Assembly (NCBI GenBank): GCA_029552745.1
Contig: JAKPDK010000121.1
Coordinates: 1 to 64,000 of the forward strand
Length of the DNA stretch: 64,000 nucleotides
Source: Candidatus Hydrogenedentota bacterium
GTDB taxonomy: Bacteria; Hydrogenedentota; Hydrogenedentia; Hydrogenedentales; SLHB01
Direction of reading: 5' to 3'
Shown: positions 1 to 9,080 of the stretch, piece by piece
Layout of the letters: every line of letters starts with the position of its first letter
Numbering within the stretch: the first letter of the stretch is position 1
The notes under the pieces: generated by a model
The model's database searches: none
What the model was told of the DNA's origin: nothing
Seen by the model: the letters and a program-made list of their open reading frames with translations, nothing else
Made by a program: the position numbers and the translations under genes

Positions 1-132
1 CTCAAGGAATTCAATAGGAAACTCGCTCAATGGTTACTGGCATACAATACCGTCCTCCCCCATCATTCCCTTAACGGACATTCCCCTCTTCAATTCCTCA
101 TCCAACAGAACAAAAAGTGCCAAAGGTACTGA
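1..132 (+). mobile_element. C-terminal end of IS481-like transposase (partial)
   Basis: The first base is already inside a reading frame that ends at TGA 130-132 and gives 43 residues. It carries the motif WLLAYNTVLPHHSL followed by SPLQFL, the usual C-terminal signature of rve-type integrase-core transposases of the IS481 group (YNxxRPHxSL...SPxQYL). The rest of the element lies upstream of the window. The last 50 bases (86-132) reappear in degraded form near 58.25 kb, so this IS family has more than one copy in the replicon. Confidence 0.8.
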
Positions 133-203
133 ACTTATACATCGGATTTTCTCTCTGTCATTAATTTGTTATACTACCCGTGGCATTTGAGCAGGCTGGA
201 CGC

Positions 204-551
204 ATGATAGCGAACGTTTACTATAGTTCTCAGCGATTTCGAATCTTTTCGTTGTATCTTTTTTCGGCATTGATTGCACTCTATGTGTTTCCCTTTTTTC
301 ACACACATAGTGGCCATCATTGTTGCGGTGGCGACCCGGCGCAAACTACTATAACGGGCAGCAGCAATTGCCCTGCATGTTATTTCCAATTTTCCGTTCT
401 AACAAGTGCTGATGTGCTTTCTCAAGAATTACACATTCCTTTGATGGTGCCTCAATGGGTGCATCTTATTGAGAACCCATTACCCATGTATCCATTTTGT
501 CTGCGCGCCTGTGCCCATTCTCCTCCGAACAGTTCTTCATGCACTCAATAG
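204..551 (+). CDS. Cys/His-rich membrane-anchored protein, DUF2946-like
   Basis: About 115 residues with one N-terminal hydrophobic segment (FSLYLFSALIALYVFPFF) followed by HTHSGHHCCGG, a CPAC motif and a tail rich in Cys, Ser and Pro. The arrangement of one anchor, an extracytoplasmic His/Cys cluster and a Pro-rich end resembles small DUF2946-like proteins found near metal-transport genes; metal binding is inferred from the residues only. ATG 204 is preferred over GTG 180 because a -10-like TATACT at 170-175 would place transcription start at about 182. It lies 120 bases upstream of the ABC transporter genes on the same strand and may be the metal-handling partner of that system. Confidence 0.5.
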   Translation: MIANVYYSSQRFRIFSLYLFSALIALYVFPFFHTHSGHHCCGGDPAQTTITGSSNCPACYFQFSVLTSADVLSQELHIPLMVPQWVHLIENPLPMYPFCLRACAHSPPNSSSCTQ

Positions 552-679
552 CAAAGTTCGTTATCTGTTCAGAAAAGGTTTTTACCTCTGATTAAAAGGA
601 GTGAAAGAATCTTTGTCTATTCGACTTTCGGCTTTGAAACTATCAAATTTCTCGTAAACATGATGATGGAGTGAAAAAT

Positions 680-1351
680 ATGGTTGAAGTTATAGACTGC
701 GTCAGAAAACTTGGTCCTGGGGTTCAATTTCGGTGCAAAGAATTCCGTGCGGAACAAGCTGAAATGGTGGCACTTTGTGGTCCGAGCGGTTGTGGGAAAA
801 GCACCTTACTCAATTTGATCTCGGGGTTGCTTCGCCCGGATAGCGGCATTATTCGAGTGGATGGCATTGAGACCCAAAACATGAGTGAAGAGGAAATGGA
901 CCGTTTCCGTGGCGAACGTATTGGGTTTGTCTTTCAGACATTTAATTTGTTGCAGCCTTTTACGGCTCTACAGAATGTAATGTTGGGTATGCGGTTCAGT
1001 GACACGCGTCACAGTTCGGAGTGGAAGCCGCGAGCCATGGAGCTCTTGGAGCGTGTCGGTTTGGGCCATCGCTTCAAGAGTAAACCTGCAACGATGAGTG
1101 TAGGAGAGCAACAGCGCGTTGCGATTGCCCGGGCTTTGGCAAATAAACAGAAATTAATCCTCGCAGATGAGCCCACAGGGAGTCTCGACCCCAAGACGGC
1201 GGCTGAAGTTATGGACTTGTTGTTACGTCTATGTGAAGAAGAAAAAGTGACCTTGCTGTTGGTGACCCATGATCCGACAATTGCTGCAAGATTTCCGCGC
1301 ACGTTTGATTGTACCGATTTAGTCAAGGACATTAACGAACAGGTGGCTTAA
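680..1351 (+). CDS. ABC transporter ATP-binding protein, LolD/MacB type (ZrgC-like)
   Basis: A 223-residue ATPase that would energise the permease encoded just downstream. Visible motifs are Walker A GPSGCGKST near residue 34, signature MSVGEQQRV near 139, Walker B LILADEPT near 160, and the H-loop LLVTHD. The length and the EPTGSLD motif fit the LolD/MacB/FtsE exporter-type subfamily. ATG 680 is chosen over GTG 671 because GGAG at 668-671 sits at proper spacing for 680. With the FtsX-type permease and DUF3299 protein it matches the composition of Vibrio Zrg zinc-uptake operons; the substrate is inferred. Confidence 0.9.
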   Translation: MVEVIDCVRKLGPGVQFRCKEFRAEQAEMVALCGPSGCGKSTLLNLISGLLRPDSGIIRVDGIETQNMSEEEMDRFRGERIGFVFQTFNLLQPFTALQNVMLGMRFSDTRHSSEWKPRAMELLERVGLGHRFKSKPATMSVGEQQRVAIARALANKQKLILADEPTGSLDPKTAAEVMDLLLRLCEEEKVTLLLVTHDPTIAARFPRTFDCTDLVKDINEQVA

Positions 1352-1372
1352 ACTTTTGAGAGGGAAATAACC

Positions 1373-2614
1373 ATGAGTTTGTGGCATATAGCTTGGGGAT
1401 ACATTTGGAACAGGAAACTTATAACACTGCTGACGGTACTGTCGGTAGCTTTGGGTGTGGGGCTTATCAGCGCCGTCCATACGTTGCGAGAAGAGACAAA
1501 GAGAAGATTTGAGGAAGAAGGGCAGGCTTTTGACATCGTGGTAGGTGCGAAAGGGAGTCCTTTACAGCTTGTCTTAAGTTCGGTTTATTTTCTCGATGCG
1601 CCAACCGGAAATATCAATTACTCTGACTACGAAGAATTGTTGCACCACGAAGATGTGCGTGCGGCGTTTCCAATAGGCTTGGGAGATACGTACCGGCATT
1701 TTCGTATCGTGGGTACCGTTCCCGAACTTATGCATCACAAATGGATTGTAGACCCCATCTCGGGTAGGGAACGGATTCCGTTTCTGTTGGCTGAGGGGCG
1801 TTTTTTCGAGAAGGATTTTGAAGCCGTTGTAGGAAGCGTGGTTGCCCAGCAGACAGGCCTGAAAATTGGCGATACCTTCGTGGGAACCCACGGTTTCATG
1901 GAAGGGGAACACGCCGAATATCCTTACACAGTCGTGGGTATCCTAAAACCCGGTGGTACCCCGAACGATAGAGCGATTTTCACCACGCTCGGTTCTGTGT
2001 GGGAAGTTCACAGCGGACATGAAGCACGTGGTGAGCATACTGAGGGTGAAGAACACCACGACGACGAGAAAGAGGTTACAGCCGTTTTGGTCAATTTGCA
2101 GAGTCCTGCCATGCGGTTCACCTTTTTAGACTATGTCAATCGTGAAATGAACGTGATGGCGGCAATACCGGTCAATGAAATACAAAAACTATACGCGCAG
2201 GTTCTAGCTACGGCAAATACTGTGTTGCTCAGCGTAGCTTATCTGGTAGTTATCGCTTCTGCGCTTACGATCATGATTGGTCTGTACATGTCGATTTTCC
2301 AAAGGCGGCGTGACCTTGCCATCATGCGGGCTCTTGGTGCCTCTTCTATTGATATTTTTGGTTCTGTGATTCTTGAGGCATTTTGGGTTACAATATTGGG
2401 GATAGGTGTAGGTTGGCTACTCGGAAATACGGTAGCCTGGACGTTGGGAATGTATTTGACTCAACGCATTGGGATGGTGATTACGGCATTTGGTTTGTCA
2501 GGTGAGATGCTTTTCTCATATGCTGTCGTGATCATTGTCGGACTTCTGGCGGGTATTTTGCCTGCCCGACAGGCATATCGTACAGATGTAGCACGGGATT
2601 TGGCTGCAACGTAA
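1373..2614 (+). CDS. ABC transporter permease, FtsX/MacB-like, with His-rich loop (ZrgB-like)
   Basis: 413 residues: an N-terminal transmembrane helix (residues about 16-36), a large extracytoplasmic MacB_PCD-like domain, then three C-terminal helices of an FtsX domain (about 280-410) with the conserved MRALGASSIDIF segment. Residues about 213-233 form a loop packed with His, Glu and Asp (HSGHEARGEHTEGEEHHDDE), typical of zinc-binding permeases and absent from ordinary LolC/MacB proteins. The SD GAGAGGG precedes ATG by about 7 bases. The gene is 21 bases downstream of its ATPase and 24 bases upstream of the DUF3299 gene. The likely role is transport of zinc or a related metal. Confidence 0.85.
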   Translation: MSLWHIAWGYIWNRKLITLLTVLSVALGVGLISAVHTLREETKRRFEEEGQAFDIVVGAKGSPLQLVLSSVYFLDAPTGNINYSDYEELLHHEDVRAAFPIGLGDTYRHFRIVGTVPELMHHKWIVDPISGRERIPFLLAEGRFFEKDFEAVVGSVVAQQTGLKIGDTFVGTHGFMEGEHAEYPYTVVGILKPGGTPNDRAIFTTLGSVWEVHSGHEARGEHTEGEEHHDDEKEVTAVLVNLQSPAMRFTFLDYVNREMNVMAAIPVNEIQKLYAQVLATANTVLLSVAYLVVIASALTIMIGLYMSIFQRRRDLAIMRALGASSIDIFGSVILEAFWVTILGIGVGWLLGNTVAWTLGMYLTQRIGMVITAFGLSGEMLFSYAVVIIVGLLAGILPARQAYRTDVARDLAAT

Positions 2615-2638
2615 TCATTAAGTAAAGGAGATTGTAAA

Positions 2639-3295
2639 GTGCGAAAGCGCACGGCACAGGATTTGGTGACTCTTTTAGGAGTTGTTGTCATCATTGCAGG
2701 CATGGTGGCGTTCAAAATGTTCTCTGATCGAAATGACCTTGCCAGAAGAATGGACGCGTGGAGGGTCAATCTCGAGAACGACAACGCGAAGTCTGGGGTC
2801 GAAATTCTTAAGTGGGATCTTTTACGTCGCACAAAGGGCACCATGCGTTCCGGTCCTACGTTCGATCCCAAACTACTGGAGCTAAAAGATACCATAGTGA
2901 ACTTGGTGGGTTTTATGGTGCCCCTTTACGAATTCAGAGACGCTCACGAGTTCTTGTTATTACCTTTGCCTATTGAATGCTATTTCTGTCAAATGCCCCC
3001 CATGCGCGATGTGATGTTTGTTCAGATGGCGGAGGGGCAGGTGGCAAAAATGGTCAATGAGCCCGTTCTCATCAACGGTCAGTTGGTTCTCAACGAGGGA
3101 CCCGGCACGAAGTTTTTCTACGTCATCAAGAACGCCAGATGGGGCGCGGCTGACCCGAACATTCAATTTACAATGAAACAGACAGCGCCCGAACATATGG
3201 CAGCCGGACATACGCGCTCGTTGGAACAAGAACCTATGTTGGAAGGCTCTGAACCACCAGGAACAGGAAAAGAGACTTCCTCTCAGAGCAATTAA
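2639..3295 (+). CDS. DUF3299 family periplasmic protein
   Basis: 218 residues starting at GTG behind a good SD (AAAGGAG). One N-terminal membrane anchor (VTLLGVVVIIAGMVAFKMF) is followed by a DUF3299-like region: the block LVGFMVPL and the stretch EFLLLPLPIECYFCQMPP match the family pattern in which a Cys-containing loop precedes a Pro-rich turn. DUF3299 proteins accompany Zrg-type ABC transporters and their biochemical role is not known to me. The C-terminus after residue 180 is polar and probably disordered. Confidence 0.75.
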   Translation: MRKRTAQDLVTLLGVVVIIAGMVAFKMFSDRNDLARRMDAWRVNLENDNAKSGVEILKWDLLRRTKGTMRSGPTFDPKLLELKDTIVNLVGFMVPLYEFRDAHEFLLLPLPIECYFCQMPPMRDVMFVQMAEGQVAKMVNEPVLINGQLVLNEGPGTKFFYVIKNARWGAADPNIQFTMKQTAPEHMAAGHTRSLEQEPMLEGSEPPGTGKETSSQSN

Positions 3296-3362
3296 TACGC
3301 TACGATGAAGGATAACGCTCTATAGTGGGCGCGGCCAGCCTGCTTTCTTGGGTGCGGCGTAC

Positions 3363-4088
3363 ATGGCTCATCTTCACCGATTTTATGTGGAAAAAGGGTT
3401 GGAACCGCCGACTGATTTAGTGCTTTTACCGCCAGAGGAGGCGCACCATGCTCGAGCGGTTGTTCGTTTGAAGCCGGGGGACCGCGTGAGTCTTTTCGAT
3501 GGCCGGGGAGGCTGCGCTGATGCTGAAATTCAGAGCATCACCAAGAAAGAGGTCCAAGTCTTTGTTCGAAAAATCATTCGAAAACCATCTCCTCAAAAAC
3601 GTGTCATTCTTGCGCAGGCTTGGTTACACAAAACTAAAGCCATCGAGGAAATTATCTGTAAGGGGACGGAATTGGGTATTTCTCAGTTCTGGTTCTTCCG
3701 TGGACAACGTTCGGAGTGTGTTCCGAAACAGAGCGAAAAATGGGTGCGCGTCGCTGTTGAAGTGTGCAAGCAGTGCGGCCGACTCTGGCTGCCTGGTTTC
3801 AAAACATTTTTGTCTTTAGATAGCCTTTTGACTGATTGTGTTTGTCCTGTTCTTGTCGCCTGCCGTGCAAAGGATTCCGCTTCTCTTAGGGATTGTGTTT
3901 CACCTTCTACAGAAGATGTTTGTCTTATCGTGGGACCGGAAGGGGACTTTACCGAAGAGGAAAAAGAAGTTCTCCGGGCACAGGGTGCGAGATTTATTTC
4001 TCTGGGTGAGATAACATTTCGTGCAGAGACGGCAGCATTAGTGATGACCACTTTAACAATGTATGAGATGGGTGCCTATGTTATATAG
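3363..4088 (+). CDS. rsmE: 16S rRNA m3U1498 methyltransferase RsmE
   Basis: About 241 residues, normal family length. It methylates N3 of U1498 in 16S rRNA with S-adenosylmethionine. The N-terminal PUA-like part reads HLHRFYVE...EEAHHARAVVRLKPGD. The C-terminal SPOUT knot has the diagnostic GPEGDFTEEE near residue 195 and SLGEITFRAETAA, which form the SAM-binding trefoil. ATG 3363 is used because it aligns with the family N-terminus; an upstream TTG at 3348 would add only five residues. Confidence 0.93.
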   Translation: MAHLHRFYVEKGLEPPTDLVLLPPEEAHHARAVVRLKPGDRVSLFDGRGGCADAEIQSITKKEVQVFVRKIIRKPSPQKRVILAQAWLHKTKAIEEIICKGTELGISQFWFFRGQRSECVPKQSEKWVRVAVEVCKQCGRLWLPGFKTFLSLDSLLTDCVCPVLVACRAKDSASLRDCVSPSTEDVCLIVGPEGDFTEEEKEVLRAQGARFISLGEITFRAETAALVMTTLTMYEMGAYVI

Positions 4089-4181
4089 AAAGAATGTAGA
4101 ATATTACTGCCCGCTGTTTTGTAATTGGCATGATGGTTTTATAACCTATTAATGTGGCTAGGTAACCTGGAGGAACGTGAA

Positions 4182-4526
4182 ATGGCCGAAACGGTGTTTT
4201 CGAAAATTTTATCTGGTGAGATCCCTTCTACTCCAGTATATTCCGATGAGGACTTTTATGCCTTTCGAGATGTGAACCCTGTTGCGCCTGTCCATATTTT
4301 GTTAATACCGCGGAAACCTATACCAAGAATCACAGATATCTCGGAAGACGATGCTTTGTTGGTGGGTAGGATGTTCCTCGTAGCGAATAGAATTGCGGCT
4401 CAAGAAGGACTGACCGAGAAGGGGTTTCGATACGTGATAAACTGTGATGAGTGGGGTGGCCAGACAGTTTTCCATTTACATTTGCACATACTGGGCGGTC
4501 GGCCTATGACTTGGCCTCCAGGTTGA
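4182..4526 (+). CDS. HIT family nucleotide hydrolase (HINT-like)
   Basis: 114 residues, the usual HINT length. The histidine-triad motif HLHLHILGG near the C-terminus is the catalytic site for nucleoside phosphoramidates or related nucleotide conjugates. Also visible are FSKILSGEIPS at the N-terminus and the DVNPVAPVHILLIPRKP block shared by bacterial HinT proteins. ATG 4182 has a strong SD (GGAGG, 9 bases upstream). It lies between rsmE and aroE on the same strand. Confidence 0.92.
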   Translation: MAETVFSKILSGEIPSTPVYSDEDFYAFRDVNPVAPVHILLIPRKPIPRITDISEDDALLVGRMFLVANRIAAQEGLTEKGFRYVINCDEWGGQTVFHLHLHILGGRPMTWPPG

Positions 4527-4570
4527 TTTATTACAGAGCTAGCTTGTCTTGACATAGTCACTGAGAACCT

Positions 4571-5431
4571 ATGCGTACTATAGACTCATTCACGCAGCTG
4601 TGTGCGGTGATAGGGAATCCTGTGGAGCATTCCCTTTCTCCTGCCATGCACAACGCGGCGTTTGAAGCGCTCAACCTCAATTATGTCTATTTGGCGTTCC
4701 GTGTGGAAGATGTTGCTAATTGTATTGCCGGCATGCGCGCTCTTTTATCTTTTCGGGGTATGAGCGTGACAATACCTCACAAGCTTGCTGTTATGCAGTA
4801 TCTTGATGAGATTGATCCAATTGCACGTAGGATAGGTTGCGTAAACACAATAACCCGCGAAAATGGCATTTTGATTGGCAGTAACACAGATGGTCTTGGT
4901 ACGCTGCGTGCGTTTCAGGAAGCAGGCGTGTCGCTTGAGGGTAAGAAGGTTCTTTTTTTAGGAGCGGGCGGTGCGGTGCGCGCGGTTGCTTTTGCCTTTG
5001 CCGAAAAGGGACAGGTTGGTCATATCACCATTCTTGGGCGAACAATTTCCAAGGTAGAGAAACTGGTACAAGATATACGGAAACAAACAGACATTCCGGT
5101 ATATTCTGGTAACCTATCGACTGACTTGCCGAAAGCGATGGCCGAACATGAAGTTATTGTTCAAGGTACCCCAGTGGGTATGTATCCTCATAGTGAGGAA
5201 TCCTGTGTCCCGCTCGAATTATTGCGTGCAGACCACATAGTTTTCGATATGGTTTACAGGCCTTTGACAACGCGTTTTATAAGGGAAGCACAAGCGGCAG
5301 GCTGCAAAACCATTTTTGGAATCGAGATGCTTCTTTATCAAGCGGCGTTACAGTTTGAAAAATGGACCGGATATCCAGCCCCCATAGGAGTTATGCGGGA
5401 AGCTGCTTTGAATTGTCTACAGACTTCCTAA
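4571..5431 (+). CDS. aroE: Shikimate dehydrogenase
   Basis: 286 residues. It reduces 3-dehydroshikimate to shikimate with NADPH in the chorismate pathway. Substrate-binding motif GNPVEHSLSPAMHN lies at residues 15-28, the catalytic Lys in VTIPHKLAV near 76, NTDG near 96, and the dinucleotide-binding loop GAGGAVRAVAF near 133. The C-terminal GIEMLLYQAALQFEKWTG is the conserved quinate/shikimate family end. It converges with pabBC, another chorismate-pathway gene, across a 20-base gap. Confidence 0.95.
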   Translation: MRTIDSFTQLCAVIGNPVEHSLSPAMHNAAFEALNLNYVYLAFRVEDVANCIAGMRALLSFRGMSVTIPHKLAVMQYLDEIDPIARRIGCVNTITRENGILIGSNTDGLGTLRAFQEAGVSLEGKKVLFLGAGGAVRAVAFAFAEKGQVGHITILGRTISKVEKLVQDIRKQTDIPVYSGNLSTDLPKAMAEHEVIVQGTPVGMYPHSEESCVPLELLRADHIVFDMVYRPLTTRFIREAQAAGCKTIFGIEMLLYQAALQFEKWTGYPAPIGVMREAALNCLQTS

Positions 5432-5450
5432 AACCTGGCTTTGCTTGAGT

Positions 5451-7217
5451 TCAGTCGACAAGCAGAGCAGGATACCATTTCCTCACTGAGTTAATGAGCC
5501 ATACGGCACGTGCTTTTTCTAAATCATTTTGTGTTAAGACTGTTTCTTGGATTATGCCCCGCTTGAGCAGATATTCTCGAAATGTACCCGGCAGTAATCC
5601 GCATTCAACGGGTGGGGTAAAGTAGCCTGTGTCAGTTGCCAAAACGATGTTAGCTATACTTGCCTCCGTGATTTCTTCTTTCGTATTGACCAATATGACC
5701 TCGTCGCAGTCAGGACGACTCCGCAGGGCGTCCTCATATATGGTTCTATTTGTGGTTTTGTGGTATAGAAAAACGTTGTTGGGTTCGACGCGAATTCTTG
5801 ACAAACCTACGCGTGGTATCTTTGGGGCACGCAATGGTTCTATATCAATACTTACATTGCCTTTCTGGGAAAGACGCAATCTCACTTTGCTTTTGCATTT
5901 TGTCTGTTTAAGGTTCTTCTCCGTAATCCGCAACGCGTCAGAGATTCTTTTTTCGTCGTAGGAGAAGCCGAAATATCGCGCGCTTTCGCTCAGTCTGGCT
6001 AAGTGAAGTTCCAGCAAGAAAAAGCCGTCGTCATAGAGCATTGTTTCCAAAAGTTCGAATTCCGGGTGTTTTAACGTCAAAAACCTTGCCTTCACCATAC
6101 ACTCTTCATATTCAGCGGTCTCTGAAGAGTCCCAGGTTATTCCCCCTCCCACTCCAAAACGAACAACCTGCTTGTCCATTTCGACTACCGCTGTGCGTAT
6201 AGCCACGTTGAATCGAGCACGACGGTTGGGGGCATACCACCCCACGGCTCCGCAGTAGACGCCACGAGGAAAAGGTTCCAGAGTCTTCGCCACTTTCGTC
6301 ATCTGGATCTTCGGAGCACCGGTCACGGATCCGCATGGAAACAACGCCTTAAATATATCCAATAGAGATACTGAGGTGGTTGCCTCAATCGTGGAAGTCA
6401 TTTGCCATACCGTAGGATATCGTTCTATGTCAAAAAGACTCGTTACTTTCACCGAGCCGATGTCCGCAATGCGTCCGAGGTCGTTTCGGATCAGATCAAC
6501 GATCATCAGGTTTTCGGCTTTATCTTTTTCTGAAGCTGCCAATTCGTTTGCTAGCTGGAGGTCATCACGTAGGCGCAACCCGCGCGGTCTTGTTCCTTTC
6601 ATCGGTTTTACTCGAATCTGATTCTCTGAGAGTTCGAAAAACAGCTCCGGTGAGAGAGAAAGGACGTGGTACTTTCCGGCATTAATAAATGCCGCATATT
6701 CGCTTTGTTGCGCCTTTGCCAGCTGAATAAAAAAACCAAGTGAGTCGCCATGAAAATGCGCTTCGATCGGAAACGTGTAGTTTACCTGATATACGTCACC
6801 AGCGCCTATATGGGCGCGAATCCTTTGTACGGCACTTTTGTATGAACTTTCCTTGATCAAAGCACGCCACTCCCCGATGGAATGCGTGGTTTTGGGAGGA
6901 GAAAGGAGATCTATTTGCCTGGGTGGTTTGTATAAACCAAACCAGAGGAGAGGTACGCCGTGGAGTTCATGCATCTCGAGCGCGGGTTCAAATGCTCGAC
7001 CTGCCTCATAAGCGACAAAACCGGCTGCCCATAGGTCTTTTTGCCCGACCGCGCATTCAACTTGGCGAAAGCAAGGGATGACATCATCAAGGCAACGGGC
7101 AGAGATGACTTCTACGGGATCAGAGAATAAAAGGACATTGCTACGAGAAAGGAACAGTGCCGTGCCATAAGTGTTTTCTGGAAAATTTTCCGCCGTTTTG
7201 TTGTCAAACTTCACCAT
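5451..7217 (-). CDS. pabB: Fused aminodeoxychorismate synthase component I / aminodeoxychorismate lyase (PabB-PabC)
   Basis: 588 residues in two domains. The N-terminal chorismate-binding part (about 1-350) has MKGTRPRG, DLIRNDLGRI and GSVTGAPKIQM, the PabB catalytic blocks that make 4-amino-4-deoxychorismate. The C-terminal part (about 380-588) is a PLP fold-type IV aminotransferase-like domain with FLYHKTTNR carrying the Schiff-base Lys, and EITEASIANI. Together they make p-aminobenzoate for folate. The fusion is known in several phyla. It is the last gene of the infC-led operon; the amidotransferase partner PabA is not in the window. Confidence 0.92.
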   Translation of the reverse strand: MVKFDNKTAENFPENTYGTALFLSRSNVLLFSDPVEVISARCLDDVIPCFRQVECAVGQKDLWAAGFVAYEAGRAFEPALEMHELHGVPLLWFGLYKPPRQIDLLSPPKTTHSIGEWRALIKESSYKSAVQRIRAHIGAGDVYQVNYTFPIEAHFHGDSLGFFIQLAKAQQSEYAAFINAGKYHVLSLSPELFFELSENQIRVKPMKGTRPRGLRLRDDLQLANELAASEKDKAENLMIVDLIRNDLGRIADIGSVKVTSLFDIERYPTVWQMTSTIEATTSVSLLDIFKALFPCGSVTGAPKIQMTKVAKTLEPFPRGVYCGAVGWYAPNRRARFNVAIRTAVVEMDKQVVRFGVGGGITWDSSETAEYEECMVKARFLTLKHPEFELLETMLYDDGFFLLELHLARLSESARYFGFSYDEKRISDALRITEKNLKQTKCKSKVRLRLSQKGNVSIDIEPLRAPKIPRVGLSRIRVEPNNVFLYHKTTNRTIYEDALRSRPDCDEVILVNTKEEITEASIANIVLATDTGYFTPPVECGLLPGTFREYLLKRGIIQETVLTQNDLEKARAVWLINSVRKWYPALLVD

Positions 7218-7226
7218 TATTCTTGT

Positions 7227-8084
7227 TTAATGTCGAGATACTTGAAAAAGGTTCATAGCGTTCTCAGACGTTTGCCGTGCCAGCGTCTCAATAGGCAATT
7301 CCAGAAACTCGGCGACCCATGCTCCTGTGTGGCTGAGAAAAGCAGGTTCACATCGTTTACCTCGCACAGCCTGTGGCGCAAGATACGGACTATCCGTTTC
7401 GAGTAAAAGTCTCTCCAAGGGCACTTTTTTCAGCGCATTTCTTAAAGTATCTGCTTTCGGATAAGTGACATTACCGGCGAAAGATATGTACCAACCCTGC
7501 TGCAAGCACAGATCCAGCAGAGATTCATCACCTTGAAAGCAATGCATAACTCCACCTGGAAAAGATTCGGTTTGTTTCAGTACATTTGCCATTTCTTTGT
7601 GAGCATCACGGCAATGGACAATTAAGGGCAGTCGGAGTTCTTGAGCGAGAGCGACGTGCTCAAGAAAGGCCTGCTGTTGCAGTTCCAAGGAGGTTTTAGA
7701 AAAACGTGATAAGTCAAGGCCAGTCTCGCCGATCGCCACAACTTTTTCGTTGGATGCGAGTTGCTTAAGTTGTTCCCATGAGGTTTGCGTAATGAAATCC
7801 GCATGATAGGGATGAATGCCCACAGCCGCGTAAAACGTATCGTGAGCGAGACGCACAGCCGAAGCACTCGTCTCTAGTGTATCTCCGACGATAACTATTC
7901 CTGCAAGAATTTCCTTCGCACGTTTTAGGACATCTTGTCTGTCTATGTCGAAACAAGGGTCCTGAACATGACAATGCGAGTCAAAAAACAAGCAGAATCG
8001 GCTATCTTGAGAATTGACATTAACCATATTTTGAGAGGAGCTGTCTTGTCCAAACGTTTTGGGCAGCCTAAGGTTTTCTCTCAT
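7227..8084 (-). CDS. tatD: TatD family metal-dependent hydrolase
   Basis: 285 residues. The TIM-barrel metallohydrolase shows metal ligands in FFDSHCHVQD (HxH, residues about 33-43), GETGLDLSRF, PLIVHCRDA, MHCFQGD, and LLLETDSPYLAP. The family has DNase and related phosphodiesterase activities. The first 30 residues are a polar extension not seen in most homologues; an internal ATG at 8027 would remove 19 of them but has no visible SD. The start at 8084 overlaps the ricT stop by 17 bases, suggesting translational coupling. Confidence 0.88.
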   Translation of the reverse strand: MRENLRLPKTFGQDSSSQNMVNVNSQDSRFCLFFDSHCHVQDPCFDIDRQDVLKRAKEILAGIVIVGDTLETSASAVRLAHDTFYAAVGIHPYHADFITQTSWEQLKQLASNEKVVAIGETGLDLSRFSKTSLELQQQAFLEHVALAQELRLPLIVHCRDAHKEMANVLKQTESFPGGVMHCFQGDESLLDLCLQQGWYISFAGNVTYPKADTLRNALKKVPLERLLLETDSPYLAPQAVRGKRCEPAFLSHTGAWVAEFLELPIETLARQTSENAMNLFQVSRH

Positions 8085-9045
8085 TATTAGACATTGGTCT
8101 TTGGGACAAAGGAATATCCTTCTCGGTCAAAGCCTGCTGGGTTTCTGGGGAAGGAACAGCTGTTTCTGGTTTGGTGCAGGGCTCTCTCCCCAATCCGTGA
8201 CTTGTTTCTTGGCTCTCCAGCGTGTCTGATAAAAGTCGCGTGTCGTTGGAATCTTCCGCCACAAATTCAATGCTTTTCGCAGGCTCGACCGTTTCTTCGT
8301 CGAGAATGGGCACGTCATCCTCGTCACTATAAGCGGCGGAATCGGCAAGGGCAACCTCTTCCTCCCATTTTGGGAGTGGCTCTTCTGTTCTTTCCCGTTC
8401 CTTTTTGCTGGGGTAAAGATCATTCTCATAACCTAAACAGCACAAGAGGCGTCCGCATTGTCCGCTGATCTTTGCGGGATTTAGGGAAAGGTTTTGGCGC
8501 TTTGCCATTTTCATAGAGATGGGTTGAAACTCTTTGAGCCACGTGGAGCAACACAAAGTAAGTCCACATACGCCGATGCCCCCCACGATCCGTGCTTCAT
8601 CTCGGACGGGGATATGACGCAGTTCTATCCGCACGTGGAGTTCATGCGCTAATTGACGCACAAGTTCCCGGAAGTCCACCCGGTCGTCCGCCGTAAAATA
8701 AAACGTAATCCTATGACGGTCGAACGTATACTCCGCATCCACAAGTTTCATGGGGAGGCGACTTTCCTCGATCCTTTTCAGGCAGACTTCTCGTGCCTTT
8801 TTTTCTTCCACTTGGATCTGATGAAGTGTGCTGATGTCATTTGTTGTCGCTTTACGAACAAATTGCAGTGGAGCGCTGGCTTCCGTATCTTCATCACATG
8901 GCCGTGGTGGTACTACACATGTTCCGAATTCCAGTCCACGTTCGGAGCGAACAATACACGGGTCGTCTCGTTTTAGGTCTTCTATCTCACAAGAGCAGGG
9001 AAAAACTTGCGTCGGTTTTCGCAATCGGATATATGCGATCGGCAT
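8068..9045 (-). CDS. ricT: PSP1 domain protein RicT/YaaT
   Basis: 325 residues. The PSP1 C-terminal homology region occupies roughly residues 40-210 and includes the cysteine-rich segments GVCGLTLCC and GQCGRLLCCLGYE, ligands known in RicT for Fe-S clusters in the Y-complex that guides RNase Y-dependent RNA maturation in Bacillus. The last 100 residues are acidic and low-complexity, probably disordered. It sits between holB and tatD, the same neighbourhood as in Firmicutes (holB-yaaT). Confidence 0.88.
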   Translation of the reverse strand: MPIAYIRLRKPTQVFPCSCEIEDLKRDDPCIVRSERGLEFGTCVVPPRPCDEDTEASAPLQFVRKATTNDISTLHQIQVEEKKAREVCLKRIEESRLPMKLVDAEYTFDRHRITFYFTADDRVDFRELVRQLAHELHVRIELRHIPVRDEARIVGGIGVCGLTLCCSTWLKEFQPISMKMAKRQNLSLNPAKISGQCGRLLCCLGYENDLYPSKKERERTEEPLPKWEEEVALADSAAYSDEDDVPILDEETVEPAKSIEFVAEDSNDTRLLSDTLESQETSHGLGREPCTKPETAVPSPETQQALTEKDIPLSQRPMSNNERKP

Positions 9046-9080
9046 AGTAAAATCTCCAGTAGCGCAAAAGGCGCGTATTA

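Noticed and set aside
300-311. ACACACATAG string also present at 58341-58350 near the IS relic
   Set aside because: Low-complexity ten-base match; distances from the IS ends differ, so it is probably chance.
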